DNA of 41,316 nucleotides from contig JACATA010000001.1 of NCBI GenBank assembly GCA_013390375.1, positions 74,211-115,526 on the forward strand. The letters are read 5' to 3'. The notes below the pieces were generated by a model. It saw only the letters and a list, made by a program, of their open reading frames with translations, searched no databases and had not been told where the DNA came from. Positions 16,970 to 24,220 of the stretch are shown here, piece after piece (position 1 is the first letter of the stretch; each line of letters starts with the position of its first letter). The DNA is from Marine Group I thaumarchaeote. Its GTDB lineage: Archaea > Thermoproteota > Nitrososphaeria > Nitrososphaerales > Nitrosopumilaceae. The position numbers and the translations under genes were made by a program.

Positions 16970-16979
16970 GTTTTATTTT
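16970..16979. promoter_or_regulatory. Shared TATA element between pyrE and the LarA-like gene
   Basis: GTTTTATTTT is the only A/T-box in the 50-nt gap 16951-17000 at a suitable distance for either gene. It is centred ~25 nt from the pyrE ATG on the minus strand (AAATAAAA) and ~26 nt from the ATG at 17001 on the plus strand (TTTTATTT). It may drive both directions. Confidence 0.5.
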
Positions 16980-17000
16980 GGTTTGTGTTTTCACTAAATT

Positions 17001-18092
17001 ATGCCCGAAATATGGTTAAATTATGGCTCAACTGATGTTGTCTTAGATATAAAAGCAGAAAATCTTGAGGAAAAAATAGACGCAGAGGGAAAAACTCTCT
17101 CAGATTCTGAAATCAAGTCAAAATTAGAATCATTAGATATTTCAAAACCAACAGAATTTGTAGTTCTCAACACATCAGAATCAGTAAGAAAAACATTATC
17201 AATTCTATTTGAAAGATATGAGCAAAAATCAATTCCTAAACCACAAATCTTGGCTGACAGGAAAATAATGAATTACATAAAAGACTATCTTCCGGAACAA
17301 AGTTCTATATCTGAATTTTCTAACGTAGAAGATTCCAACTCAAAATTAGTTTTTATTGGTGAAATGGAATTTGATGGATTGTTTGGTTATGAAACCATAT
17401 CCACAAGATTATTAAAAAAATTTGGTGCTGAATTAATGCTTTCAGCATATGAAAAAAGAAAAGGCGATTTGCCCTCACCAGGTCAAGATGTAGAAAATTT
17501 TCAAATTGCGAGAAAATTTTCTGAAAAATTTGATATATTGGCAATTGAGATCATTGCAAATTCAAATGGCATGTATGATTTAGCAGTAGGACACCCATCA
17601 TCTACAGCTTCCATATCAAAATCATTTGGAACTAATGCAACAAAAGATATTGGAAAACATAAAACTATGATAATAAGCACTGGAAAAGAGTCCAGTAATA
17701 ACACACTGAGTAAGTCTTTGTCGTCATTGTGGAACTGCTCAGACGCAATAAAGAATGACGGCTTTGCCATATTGATAGCCGAATGCAAACTTGGTATTGG
17801 TTCAGATGGAATTCAAAGTTTCATAGACGGCAGAATGAATATGGATCGTTTGAAAAAACCTTCTCAATATATAGACGGTATGGAAAATCTTCTATACATT
17901 GCTGAAACACAAAAGAAATTTCAGCTTGGCTTACTATCTATACTACCAACACATTATACAAAAAAACTAAGCATGAAACCATTTAATGGAATTAAACAAG
18001 TAATGGATTATGTATTAAAAAACCAGGGTCAGAAACAAAAAGTAGAAGTCATCTCTGATGGGGCTCGTACTCTTTTAAGGCAAAATTCCTGA
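17001..18092 (+). CDS. LarA-like (DUF2088) domain protein of unknown function
   Basis: A 363-residue soluble protein. The start (IWLNYGSTDVVLDIKAENL) resembles the N-terminus of the nickel-pincer lactate racemase LarA. So does the end, with AECKLGIGSDGIQSF, then LPTHYTKKLSMKPFNGIKQV and VEVISDGARTL, a pattern also found at LarA C-termini. I do not see the LarA active-site histidines and lysine in a convincing arrangement, and no larB/larC maturation gene lies nearby, so racemase activity should not be assumed. It is divergent from pyrE (50-nt gap) and overlaps the convergent protease gene by 18 nt. Another reading is a lineage-specific protein with a distantly similar fold. Confidence 0.5.
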   Translation: MPEIWLNYGSTDVVLDIKAENLEEKIDAEGKTLSDSEIKSKLESLDISKPTEFVVLNTSESVRKTLSILFERYEQKSIPKPQILADRKIMNYIKDYLPEQSSISEFSNVEDSNSKLVFIGEMEFDGLFGYETISTRLLKKFGAELMLSAYEKRKGDLPSPGQDVENFQIARKFSEKFDILAIEIIANSNGMYDLAVGHPSSTASISKSFGTNATKDIGKHKTMIISTGKESSNNTLSKSLSSLWNCSDAIKNDGFAILIAECKLGIGSDGIQSFIDGRMNMDRLKKPSQYIDGMENLLYIAETQKKFQLGLLSILPTHYTKKLSMKPFNGIKQVMDYVLKNQGQKQKVEVISDGARTLLRQNS

Positions 18093-19160
18093 TGGTAACG
18101 GTGCACACAAAACTCCAAGAATTGCAACAACGATAAACATTTTTTTCCTGTTTTTAGTTAGAGGAGAAATATCATCAAGCGGTCTTGCATCTCTACTTCT
18201 TGCACTCAGTAGTAGTATAAACAATGCCATAAACCAGTAGCCTAAAACAGCAAGAACTCCCATGCTGGCATAAGTAGCAATCTGATGCCATTTTTTTCCA
18301 AAAAGAGATCTTGCCATATGCCCTCCATCTAGCTGCCATGCTGGCAGTAAATTCAAAAAGGTAATAAGAAAACCTAACCAAGCAGCAAATAATATAGGAG
18401 ACATGATCACTTCTGTATCTTTTCCACCCTTGTCAAAAATATCAAGGGAAATTGACATTAGTATTGGCATATTCATTTTCGTGAGCTGTGAATCCCTAAA
18501 CAATTCATCAGCTAACTCATTGCTAATTTCTGGTGATGTATATGCGCCGAAAATGCAAACTATAATTGCTATAACTAAACCCGCAATGGGTCCAGCAATT
18601 GCCACATCAAACAAGATATCCCGATTAATTGTAAGGCCTTTTGACTGAATTAGTGCCCCAAAGGTAGGAATGCTAAACACTGGTACTCCAGGAATAAAAT
18701 ATGGCCATGTTGTTTTGATTTTATGTTTTCTGGCTGCAAGGAGATGACCTGATTCATGAACACCCAAAATGCCAATAAGTGAAAATGCATACAAAATTGA
18801 CATCTCAAAAGGATCTCCTATAAAGGCAAGAGAATTTACAAAATCGGTTCTAAAATAACCGTCAATTAATACCATGGTAACAGTTACAGCAAAAAGAATT
18901 CTGGGCACCCATGATTTAGATAACCATTTTCTTTTAGTTTCAGGTAATCTAGTTACAAAAATATCTATTCCATCAAAAGATTTTTCAAGATGCGGTACAA
19001 AATTTCTAACTTCTAGTTGTCGGGCTAGGTTAACAAATTTGCTTTTGAAATCTTTGTCTTCTATTTTAAACTGTATGTCGTCGGTATTGATTACTATGTC
19101 TTTGACATCAAAAATTGAAGAGACTTTTGAGATTACTTCATCCTGTGTTAGATCAGTCAT
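18075..19160 (-). CDS. Site-2-type intramembrane metalloprotease (M50 family)
   Basis: A 361-residue multi-pass membrane protein with the zinc motif HESGH (His135, Glu136, His139) in a helix. The second M50 motif region is NLLPAWQLDGGHMARSLFG, whose Asp is the third zinc ligand. An N-terminal soluble domain of ~80 residues precedes the first helix. The overall layout (soluble N-domain, HExxH, a conserved FIPGVPVFSIPTFGA segment and LDGG) is like archaeal and plant EGY-type S2P homologues. It would cleave membrane-bound substrates such as anchored regulators; no substrate is evident here. The convergent 3' end overlaps the LarA-like gene by 18 nt. Confidence 0.88.
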   Translation of the reverse strand: MTDLTQDEVISKVSSIFDVKDIVINTDDIQFKIEDKDFKSKFVNLARQLEVRNFVPHLEKSFDGIDIFVTRLPETKRKWLSKSWVPRILFAVTVTMVLIDGYFRTDFVNSLAFIGDPFEMSILYAFSLIGILGVHESGHLLAARKHKIKTTWPYFIPGVPVFSIPTFGALIQSKGLTINRDILFDVAIAGPIAGLVIAIIVCIFGAYTSPEISNELADELFRDSQLTKMNMPILMSISLDIFDKGGKDTEVIMSPILFAAWLGFLITFLNLLPAWQLDGGHMARSLFGKKWHQIATYASMGVLAVLGYWFMALFILLLSARSRDARPLDDISPLTKNRKKMFIVVAILGVLCAPLPSGILP

Positions 19161-19206
19161 GATTTATCACCAAACACATTCAATTAATTGCTTTTCTACT
19201 CTAAAA

Positions 19207-19214
19207 TTAAATAT
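19207..19214 (+). promoter_or_regulatory. TATA box of the N-acetyltransferase gene
   Basis: TTAAATAT is centred 26 nt before the ATG at 19236. It decides between that start and longer in-frame ones upstream. Confidence 0.6.
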
Positions 19215-19235
19215 TTGCAAGTTTTCATTACAAAT

Positions 19236-19736
19236 ATGCAAGTAATACTGAAACAGATGGGAGATTGTATTCTTAGGAGATGTGAACTTAGTGATATCAT
19301 ACCTGTAATGGAAATTAATCTTAGAACACTTCCTGAGCACTATTCTGATTATTTTTATGAAAGTTTACTTGAAGAATTGCCAGAGGCATTTATTGTTGCT
19401 GAAATCTCTGGTAAAATAGTAGGATACATAATGTGCAAGATAGAACACGGCTTTTCAAATTTTAAAAAATTAGGTTTCGTGAAAAAAGGTCATGTTGTAT
19501 CTATTGCAGTGATAGATGAACATAGGCGTAAAGGGTTTGGTAGTATATTAGTAGACGAGGCTGTTAAGGGCGTGAAAACCATACAAGGTTCCGAACTATA
19601 CTTGGAAGTTAGATGTAGTAATAATGATGCTGTGAAATTATATGAGAAATTGGGATTTTCTATAATACAGAGATTAAAAACATATTATCGTGATGGCGAA
19701 GATGCATATGTTATGGCTATTGATTTTACTAGCTAG
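19236..19736 (+). CDS. rimI: GNAT N-acetyltransferase, Ard1/RimI (archaeal NatA) type
   Basis: Likely acetylates N-terminal amines of proteins. The GNAT fold is complete: the N-terminal RRCELSDIIPVMEINLRTLPEHY, which is archaeal Ard1-like, the AFIVAEISGKIVGYIMCKIE strands, and the acetyl-CoA site VVSIAVIDEHRRKGFGS (Q/RxxGxG/A form RRKGFG). It ends with LEVRCSNNDAVKLYEKLGF and YYRDGEDAYVM. I set the start at ATG 19236 (166 residues) because the TATA box is 26 nt upstream. An ATG at 19188 would add 16 residues but lies upstream of the box, and the ATG at 19257 is a shorter alternative. Confidence 0.9.
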   Translation: MQVILKQMGDCILRRCELSDIIPVMEINLRTLPEHYSDYFYESLLEELPEAFIVAEISGKIVGYIMCKIEHGFSNFKKLGFVKKGHVVSIAVIDEHRRKGFGSILVDEAVKGVKTIQGSELYLEVRCSNNDAVKLYEKLGFSIIQRLKTYYRDGEDAYVMAIDFTS

Positions 19737-19741
19737 ATTCA

Positions 19742-19750
19742 AATAAATAA
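19742..19750 (+). promoter_or_regulatory. TATA box of the 74-aa membrane protein gene
   Basis: AAATAAATA is centred 26 nt before the TTG at 19772 and supports that TTG as a leaderless start. Confidence 0.5.
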
Positions 19751-19771
19751 CTAGAGACTAATTTTTACACA

Positions 19772-19996
19772 TTGTCAAGACGCAAAGCTCAAGGTATTAT
19801 GATATTTGTCCTAGCCATATCTGCATTTTTTGTATACTCATACCTTCTTATGTTGTCAGAATGGAGCCCAATTGTTTTACAATTATCCATTTTAATGATT
19901 GTTGGAGGAATTCTGGGAGTAATTTCTTGGATAGGATACATGATGGCTACAACAAAATCTTCTCCATCATCAATAATACAAGATGATGATAACTAA
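19772..19996 (+). CDS. Small two-helix membrane protein, unknown function
   Basis: A 74-residue protein, not recognised. Positive residues (SRRKAQ) precede a first hydrophobic helix at about residues 8-28. A short polar turn and a second helix at about 34-58 (VLQLSILMIVGGILGVISWIG) follow, then a soluble Ser- and Asp-rich tail. The positive-inside rule suggests a cytoplasmic N-terminus. The TTG start fits a TATA box 26 nt upstream. ATG at codon 10 would cut into the first helix. It lies between the acetyltransferase and the convergent trm5 gene with a 2-nt gap; nothing in the context assigns a role. Confidence 0.65.
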   Translation: MSRRKAQGIMIFVLAISAFFVYSYLLMLSEWSPIVLQLSILMIVGGILGVISWIGYMMATTKSSPSSIIQDDDN

Positions 19997-19998
19997 CC

Positions 19999-20835
19999 TC
20001 ATTTTTCTATTTTTATATCAATTACAGTTTGGTAGAATCTAGGACCAACTGGCCTAACTATTTTGGAACCAAGTATTGTAGATTTTACAGGAGTAACTTC
20101 CAAATAATGTTGTTCTGATAATTTTGCTGCATCTGATTTTTTGTCCGCATGAATATGCGAATAGTAGTGAATAACACCATTATTTTTGGCAGCTAAAATG
20201 GCCGAGTTTAGAAATTCATCTGATTTTTCAGGGAGCAGCATGAGTGTTCTATCCGATTTGTTTTCTAGTTGATTCCTTATTACATCCACAGCATCACCAT
20301 GAATTGATATTATGTTTCCTGCGAGTTTGTTTATTGCAATATTTTTCTGGCAAAATTTTGCAGCATCTGGATTGATATCAATGTTATATATGGTACATTT
20401 TTTCTTTTTTGCAGCAATAATTGAGAACATTCCAATTCCTCCAAACATATTCACTATCACTTCTCCATCCTTTACTAACTCTGCAATTCGTATTCGCTCT
20501 GATGATAATCTTGGAGAAAAGAACGTCTTTCGAACATCTACTATAAATCTACATCCAAATTCTTTGTATTCGGTTTCTGTTTTATCATCTCCAGCTAGAA
20601 CTTCTAAATTTCTAGTTCGAAATTCTCCCTCAACGGAAGACGATTGATAAAAAACAGACTTTGCACTCTTTACTTGTTCTAAAAGTGTTTCACCAATCAG
20701 TTTTTTCTTTGGTAATAATAAATCAGGTATTCTTACTATTATGATATTGCCAACTTGGTCAAAGGCTGAAATCAGTTCATCAGATTCTTTTGCAGTAAGC
20801 AACGAACCCAATGTTTTTTTTAACATTCGCGACAT
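19999..20835 (-). CDS. trm5: tRNA (guanine37-N1)-methyltransferase, Trm5/Met-10+ family
   Basis: Methylates G37 next to the anticodon with S-adenosylmethionine, preventing +1 frameshifts. The 278-residue protein has the Met-10+ signature CRFIVDVRKTFFSPRLSSER, the SAM-binding loop EVIVNMFGGIGMFSI, and an acidic strand end in IYNIDINPDAAKF. The canonical NPPY-like motif IV of Trm5 reads LLPEKSDEF here, which is divergent. Wyosine-pathway relatives (Taw2, Trm5a) cannot be fully excluded. The ATG overlaps the stop of the ABCE1 gene by 1 nt, so the two are translationally coupled. Confidence 0.85.
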   Translation of the reverse strand: MSRMLKKTLGSLLTAKESDELISAFDQVGNIIIVRIPDLLLPKKKLIGETLLEQVKSAKSVFYQSSSVEGEFRTRNLEVLAGDDKTETEYKEFGCRFIVDVRKTFFSPRLSSERIRIAELVKDGEVIVNMFGGIGMFSIIAAKKKKCTIYNIDINPDAAKFCQKNIAINKLAGNIISIHGDAVDVIRNQLENKSDRTLMLLPEKSDEFLNSAILAAKNNGVIHYYSHIHADKKSDAAKLSEQHYLEVTPVKSTILGSKIVRPVGPRFYQTVIDIKIEK

Positions 20836-22613
20836 TAATAGTAAAAATTTGATTCTGCTTTTTGTATCTTATCCAACCTACTGTTTTCCTTGTTTACTCG
20901 TGGTCTTTGACTCTTTTCATCTCTTCTAAAAGTGATATCCAAAGATTTTAGGAATTTATTCATAGATTCCACTTTTGGTAAGGGAGATGATGCATGACCG
21001 TTAATACCAGGCGTTCCTTCAAAAATAACCATCGAGTCAGAAACCAGATCTAATAATTGTACATCATGATCAATAATCATAGCTGATTTTTCATAAGACC
21101 TAGTAAACCGCTGAATAAATTTAGCAACAGCTATTCTGTCTTCAACATCTAAAAAGGCAGATGGTTCATCGAGTGCATACAGATCAGCTTTTTGTAGAAG
21201 GCATGTGACAATTGAGACCTTTTGAAGCTCTCCCCCAGACAAATTTTTTATTGACTTGTTATAGAGTTTTTTAATTTTCAGTGGCTCAACTATCTGTTCT
21301 TCTTCTTGACTTCCTTCAACCAACCCTTCATTTGCCTTGTTTAGTACTGATATAACATCGATATCAATATCATTTGAAAGATATTGTGGCTTGTAAGCAA
21401 TTTTGATTTTTGTATCTACGCTACCAAAATCGGGTTTTTCTACATTTGCAATCATTTTCATCATAGTGGTTTTGCCAAGTGAGTTTGCACCTAAAATTCC
21501 TAATACTTCTCCCTTGTGTACTTGTCCTGCTTCTACAGTTACTGAAAAAGTAGAATATTTTTTTTCAAGAATTGGATATTTTATTACCGTCTCTGCTTCT
21601 AAAAACTGCCCAGTGGTTGTTGAAACGTCAAATGAGAACTTTTTATCACGAAATCGAATGTTCTCACTTGGAAGATACCCATCAAGAAATACGTTGATTC
21701 CTACCTTAGTAGACAATACGCCAGATACAATCCCATATGCAGAAGAAACTCCATAGAGGACCTCAATTAAATCACTTACATAATCTAACAACGTTAAATC
21801 ATGTTCAACCACCATTACGCTCTTTCCGGTCTTTGCTAGGTTTTGAATAACTCTTGCAACACCCATACGTTGGTATATATCATTATACGATGATGGTTCA
21901 TCAAAAAAGTAGAAATCTGCATCCTTTACTGACGTAACAGCTACTGCCAATCTCTGTAATTCGCCCCCACTAAGTTCTTTTACATTTTGACCTACTGAAT
22001 TTTTCAAGTCTAGCGCTTTGATTAATTGATTCGCGATTCCTCTCTCATCATATTTTTCAAGCAGTTCTTTGCCCGTACCGTCAAAAACTTGGGCTATGTT
22101 GTAAACTTGTTGTGGTTTTATCGAAGCGCTGATTTGACCGTCTTTGATCTTTTCAAAGTGCGATTTTAATTCTGTCCCACTGTAAAATTTTAAAATTTCA
22201 TCCCATTCTGGCGGCTCATCAAATTTTCCTAGATTTGGTTTCAAATTTCCTGATAAAATATTGATAACAGTACTTTTTCCCATGCCGTTTCTTCCCAACA
22301 ATCCAATAACTTGTCCCTTCTTTGGGGTAGGCAACTTGTACAAACGAAATGAGTTCTGCCCGTACTGATGAATTTTATCAGTAGCTAATTCTGTAGCCAA
22401 ATTTACAATAGTTATTGCTTCAAAAGGACAAACTTTAACACAAATACCACATCCATTGCAAATGTCTTCATCAATTAGTGCTTTGTTTGTTTCTTCATTC
22501 AGTACAATACAATCTGCACCTGATTTGTTTACTGGGCAATACTTGATGCATTCTAAACCACATTTTTTTGGTTGACATAATTCCTTATCTAATACTGCAA
22601 CACGTTGAGTCAT
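20835..22613 (-). CDS. abcE1: ABCE1/Rli1 ribosome recycling ATPase
   Basis: Splits ribosomes after termination in Archaea and eukaryotes. The 592-residue protein has an N-terminal iron-sulfur domain with Cys18, 22, 26 and 35 and Cys52, 55, 58 and 62 (CNGCGICVKVCPFEA), then twin ABC domains. NBD1 has Walker A GRNGMGKST at ~107-115, signature LSGGELQ and FFDEPSSYND. NBD2 has Walker A GANSLGKTT, a second LSGGELQ and YALDEPSAFLDVEDR. All catalytic motifs are intact. A TATA box lies 27 nt upstream of the ATG. trm5 follows with a 1-nt overlap. Confidence 0.97.
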   Translation of the reverse strand: MTQRVAVLDKELCQPKKCGLECIKYCPVNKSGADCIVLNEETNKALIDEDICNGCGICVKVCPFEAITIVNLATELATDKIHQYGQNSFRLYKLPTPKKGQVIGLLGRNGMGKSTVINILSGNLKPNLGKFDEPPEWDEILKFYSGTELKSHFEKIKDGQISASIKPQQVYNIAQVFDGTGKELLEKYDERGIANQLIKALDLKNSVGQNVKELSGGELQRLAVAVTSVKDADFYFFDEPSSYNDIYQRMGVARVIQNLAKTGKSVMVVEHDLTLLDYVSDLIEVLYGVSSAYGIVSGVLSTKVGINVFLDGYLPSENIRFRDKKFSFDVSTTTGQFLEAETVIKYPILEKKYSTFSVTVEAGQVHKGEVLGILGANSLGKTTMMKMIANVEKPDFGSVDTKIKIAYKPQYLSNDIDIDVISVLNKANEGLVEGSQEEEQIVEPLKIKKLYNKSIKNLSGGELQKVSIVTCLLQKADLYALDEPSAFLDVEDRIAVAKFIQRFTRSYEKSAMIIDHDVQLLDLVSDSMVIFEGTPGINGHASSPLPKVESMNKFLKSLDITFRRDEKSQRPRVNKENSRLDKIQKAESNFYY

Positions 22614-22634
22614 AAGGACATCCAGTGTATCTTT

Positions 22635-22644
22635 AATTTATATC
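22635..22644 (-). promoter_or_regulatory. TATA box of the ABCE1-trm5 operon
   Basis: The minus strand reads GATATAAATT, a good archaeal box, centred 27 nt before the ATG at 22613. It predicts a leaderless transcript. Confidence 0.65.
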
Positions 22645-22710
22645 TCATTAGAAGATAGAAAGAACAATCAAGTTTATTTTAATCAGGCATAGTTACCTTA
22701 ATAGAGACGA

Positions 22711-22729
22711 TTATTTCTTAACGAAATAA
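22711..22729 (+). other. Hairpin abutting the 5' end of 5S rRNA
   Basis: TTATTTC (22711-22717) and GAAATAA (22723-22729) form a perfect 7-bp inverted repeat with a 5-nt loop, ending one base before the 5S acceptor helix. It could be a processing stem in the precursor or part of the promoter region. Confidence 0.5.
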
Positions 22730-22843
22730 GCCGGTCATAGCGTTGGGGTGCGACCTAGACCCATTCCGAACCTGGAAGTCAAACCCAATGTCGCTATCGT
22801 GTTACTTAGGTGCGAGAGCTCTTGGGAAGTGGTAGTGCTGGCA
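22730..22843 (+). rRNA. rrf: 5S ribosomal RNA, unlinked from 16S/23S
   Basis: The gene shows the universal 5S core CCCATTCCGAACCTGGAAGT (loop B/C region) and later GGTGCGAGAGCTCTTGGGAAG (helices IV-V). The ends GCCGGT and GCTGGC pair as helix I with two wobbles. Its length of ~114 nt is near the usual 115-125, so the ends may be off by a few bases. No 16S, 23S or tRNA adjoins it, as is common for Thaumarchaeota, where 5S is a separate unit. A T-rich run at 22844-22853 is the likely terminator. Confidence 0.93.
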
Positions 22844-22861
22844 TTTTATTTTACAAAAATT

Positions 22862-23464
22862 TTAGTTCATCTCTCTTAAAATTGTCCATTGTTGAGTGAC
22901 AACATCATCCGGTTCTAATGTCATAGTTGGAACGAGGGCCTGAAAAACAGGTATGCACGTATACCCATGTCCCTCGAAAGCCGCACAATAATGTATTTTC
23001 CATATTGAATAATTCTTAATTTTTTTATTCATTTTTGCAACAGCACCTTCTTCATATTTGAATTCCAGAGGTATTTCAGAAAAAATTGGGTAGAATCCCG
23101 TCCATCTTTGTTCTAAAGTTGGACTAAATATGTACTGAACTTTTTCATACTTTATGTTATCAATAGTGATAATTTCCTTTTTGCCCATTAACGTATCGAA
23201 TACATGATCAGTTATTTTATGAGGTATATACATACCAATTTCTGTAGTTTCTGTAACATTGATCAGTTGATCATCTCCATTTCTAAAAACCGTTTGTAGA
23301 TATATTTGATAATTTGAACCATGAGTTGTAACAAGTTCAACATCGCTCTCTTCCTTAAAAATTCCTTGGCCAGGTTCCAAATGATCTGCAGATATTGATT
23401 GGATAGAACCAGCTATTAGTGTTACAAAGATAACGCCTAACAACGCTATTGTAAATTTTTTCAT
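22862..23464 (-). CDS. Secreted protein of a tandem paralogous family, copy 2
   Basis: A 200-residue protein of unknown function. A Sec-type signal peptide (MKKFTIALLGVIFVTLIAGS, cleavage probably near SISA-DH) precedes a soluble, probably beta-rich extracytoplasmic domain. It is paralogous to the gene immediately upstream. The two share the signal peptide, an IITIDNIKYEKVQ block and a C-terminal block QAL..T..LEPDDVVTQQWTILREM. Copy 2 has two cysteines in HYCAAFEGHGYTC that could form a disulfide. The ATG overlaps the upstream stop by 4 nt, so both are cotranscribed. No enzyme motif was seen. Confidence 0.75.
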   Translation of the reverse strand: MKKFTIALLGVIFVTLIAGSIQSISADHLEPGQGIFKEESDVELVTTHGSNYQIYLQTVFRNGDDQLINVTETTEIGMYIPHKITDHVFDTLMGKKEIITIDNIKYEKVQYIFSPTLEQRWTGFYPIFSEIPLEFKYEEGAVAKMNKKIKNYSIWKIHYCAAFEGHGYTCIPVFQALVPTMTLEPDDVVTQQWTILREMN

Positions 23465-24027
23465 TCATCCATCGCCCTCAAAACAGTCCATTGGTTTGTG
23501 ACATTATCATCCTCCTCCATAATTACAGTTGATGTAAGGGCTTGGAAAAGAGGTATATTTAGAAACCCAAATTCATTAAAATCTCCGAAAAAATTGGTAT
23601 TCCATTTTCCAACGTTTTGATGTATATCTTTACAAGATTCATCTTCACAACTACTTTTCGTATCTACCCACTGGACTTTTTCATATTTTATGTCATCAAC
23701 GGTAATGATTTCTTTTTCAACTTCTTTATTGAATACATTATCCGTTAGGTTGGTCATCACTTGCTTATTATCTACAATTACTATACCAGTAATCATTTTC
23801 CCTGGCAGTGCAACCGTAGTCCAACCATTTGTAGATTCTGTCACACTAACTAATTGTCCGTGCGAGTCTCGAACTACCACTTGTAGATGTACTTGGAATT
23901 CTGAATCTTTTGTTGGAATAATATCTACTCCAAGCAGTGCACTATCATCAGCAGTAACAGATTGAATAGAACTAGCGATTAATGTTATAAAGATAACGCC
24001 TAACAATCCTATCGTAAATTTCTTCAC
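23461..24027 (-). CDS. Secreted protein of a tandem paralogous family, copy 1
   Basis: A 188-residue paralogue of the downstream gene. A GTG start at 24027 gives a proper signal peptide (KKFTIGLLGVIFITLIASS). A longer frame opening at 24120 would place ~31 implausible residues in front of it, and a TATA element at 24051-24058 lies 27 nt upstream of the GTG. The mature part contains the shared EIITVDDIKYEKVQW block and the C-terminal IPLFQAL...MEEDDNVTNQWTVLRAM block. A CEDESC motif sits between them, so the cysteines are placed differently from copy 2. Function unknown; it is probably an extracellular or surface protein. Confidence 0.72.
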   Translation of the reverse strand: MKKFTIGLLGVIFITLIASSIQSVTADDSALLGVDIIPTKDSEFQVHLQVVVRDSHGQLVSVTESTNGWTTVALPGKMITGIVIVDNKQVMTNLTDNVFNKEVEKEIITVDDIKYEKVQWVDTKSSCEDESCKDIHQNVGKWNTNFFGDFNEFGFLNIPLFQALTSTVIMEEDDNVTNQWTVLRAMDE

Positions 24028-24050
24028 AGAAAATATCAAATTTACACGTA

Positions 24051-24058
24051 GATAAATG
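24051..24058. promoter_or_regulatory. Shared TATA element between secreted copy 1 and the inverted 39-aa ORF
   Basis: GATAAATG on the plus strand is centred ~25 nt before the ATG at 24079. Its complement CATTTATC is ~27 nt before the GTG at 24027. The two starts are separated by 51 nt with this box near the centre. Confidence 0.45.
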
Positions 24059-24078
24059 AATTTACTAATTATTTTCAG

Positions 24079-24198
24079 ATGCCAGAGGAAACAGTAACAG
24101 TTGAAGCATTTATTTTTCAAGCTTTCGTTCCACTTGTATATCTAGAAGAGGATGATGTGGTTGATACTCAATGGACTATATTTAGAAAACTTAACTAA
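24079..24198 (+). pseudogene. Inverted 39-aa fragment matching the C-terminus of the secreted family
   Basis: Translation from ATG 24079 ends FQAFVPLVYLEEDD, then VVDTQWTIFRKLN. This aligns with the C-terminal block of both adjacent secreted proteins (FQAL...E.DD.VT.QWT.LR.M). In frame upstream, the codons for NEFTNYFQ before the ATG also resemble copy 1 (FNEFGF). No signal peptide or N-terminal domain is present, so it looks like the end of a third copy left in the opposite orientation. A TATA box sits 25 nt upstream of the ATG, so it might instead be an expressed small protein. Confidence 0.6.
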
Positions 24199-24220
24199 GC
24201 TCGGATAAATAATTACACGA

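Noticed and set aside
24028-24120. Longer N-terminus for secreted copy 1 starting at ATG 24120
   Set aside because: It would put ~31 residues, including several Cys, before a perfect signal peptide and run through the inverted fragment; the GTG at 24027 fits the TATA distance.
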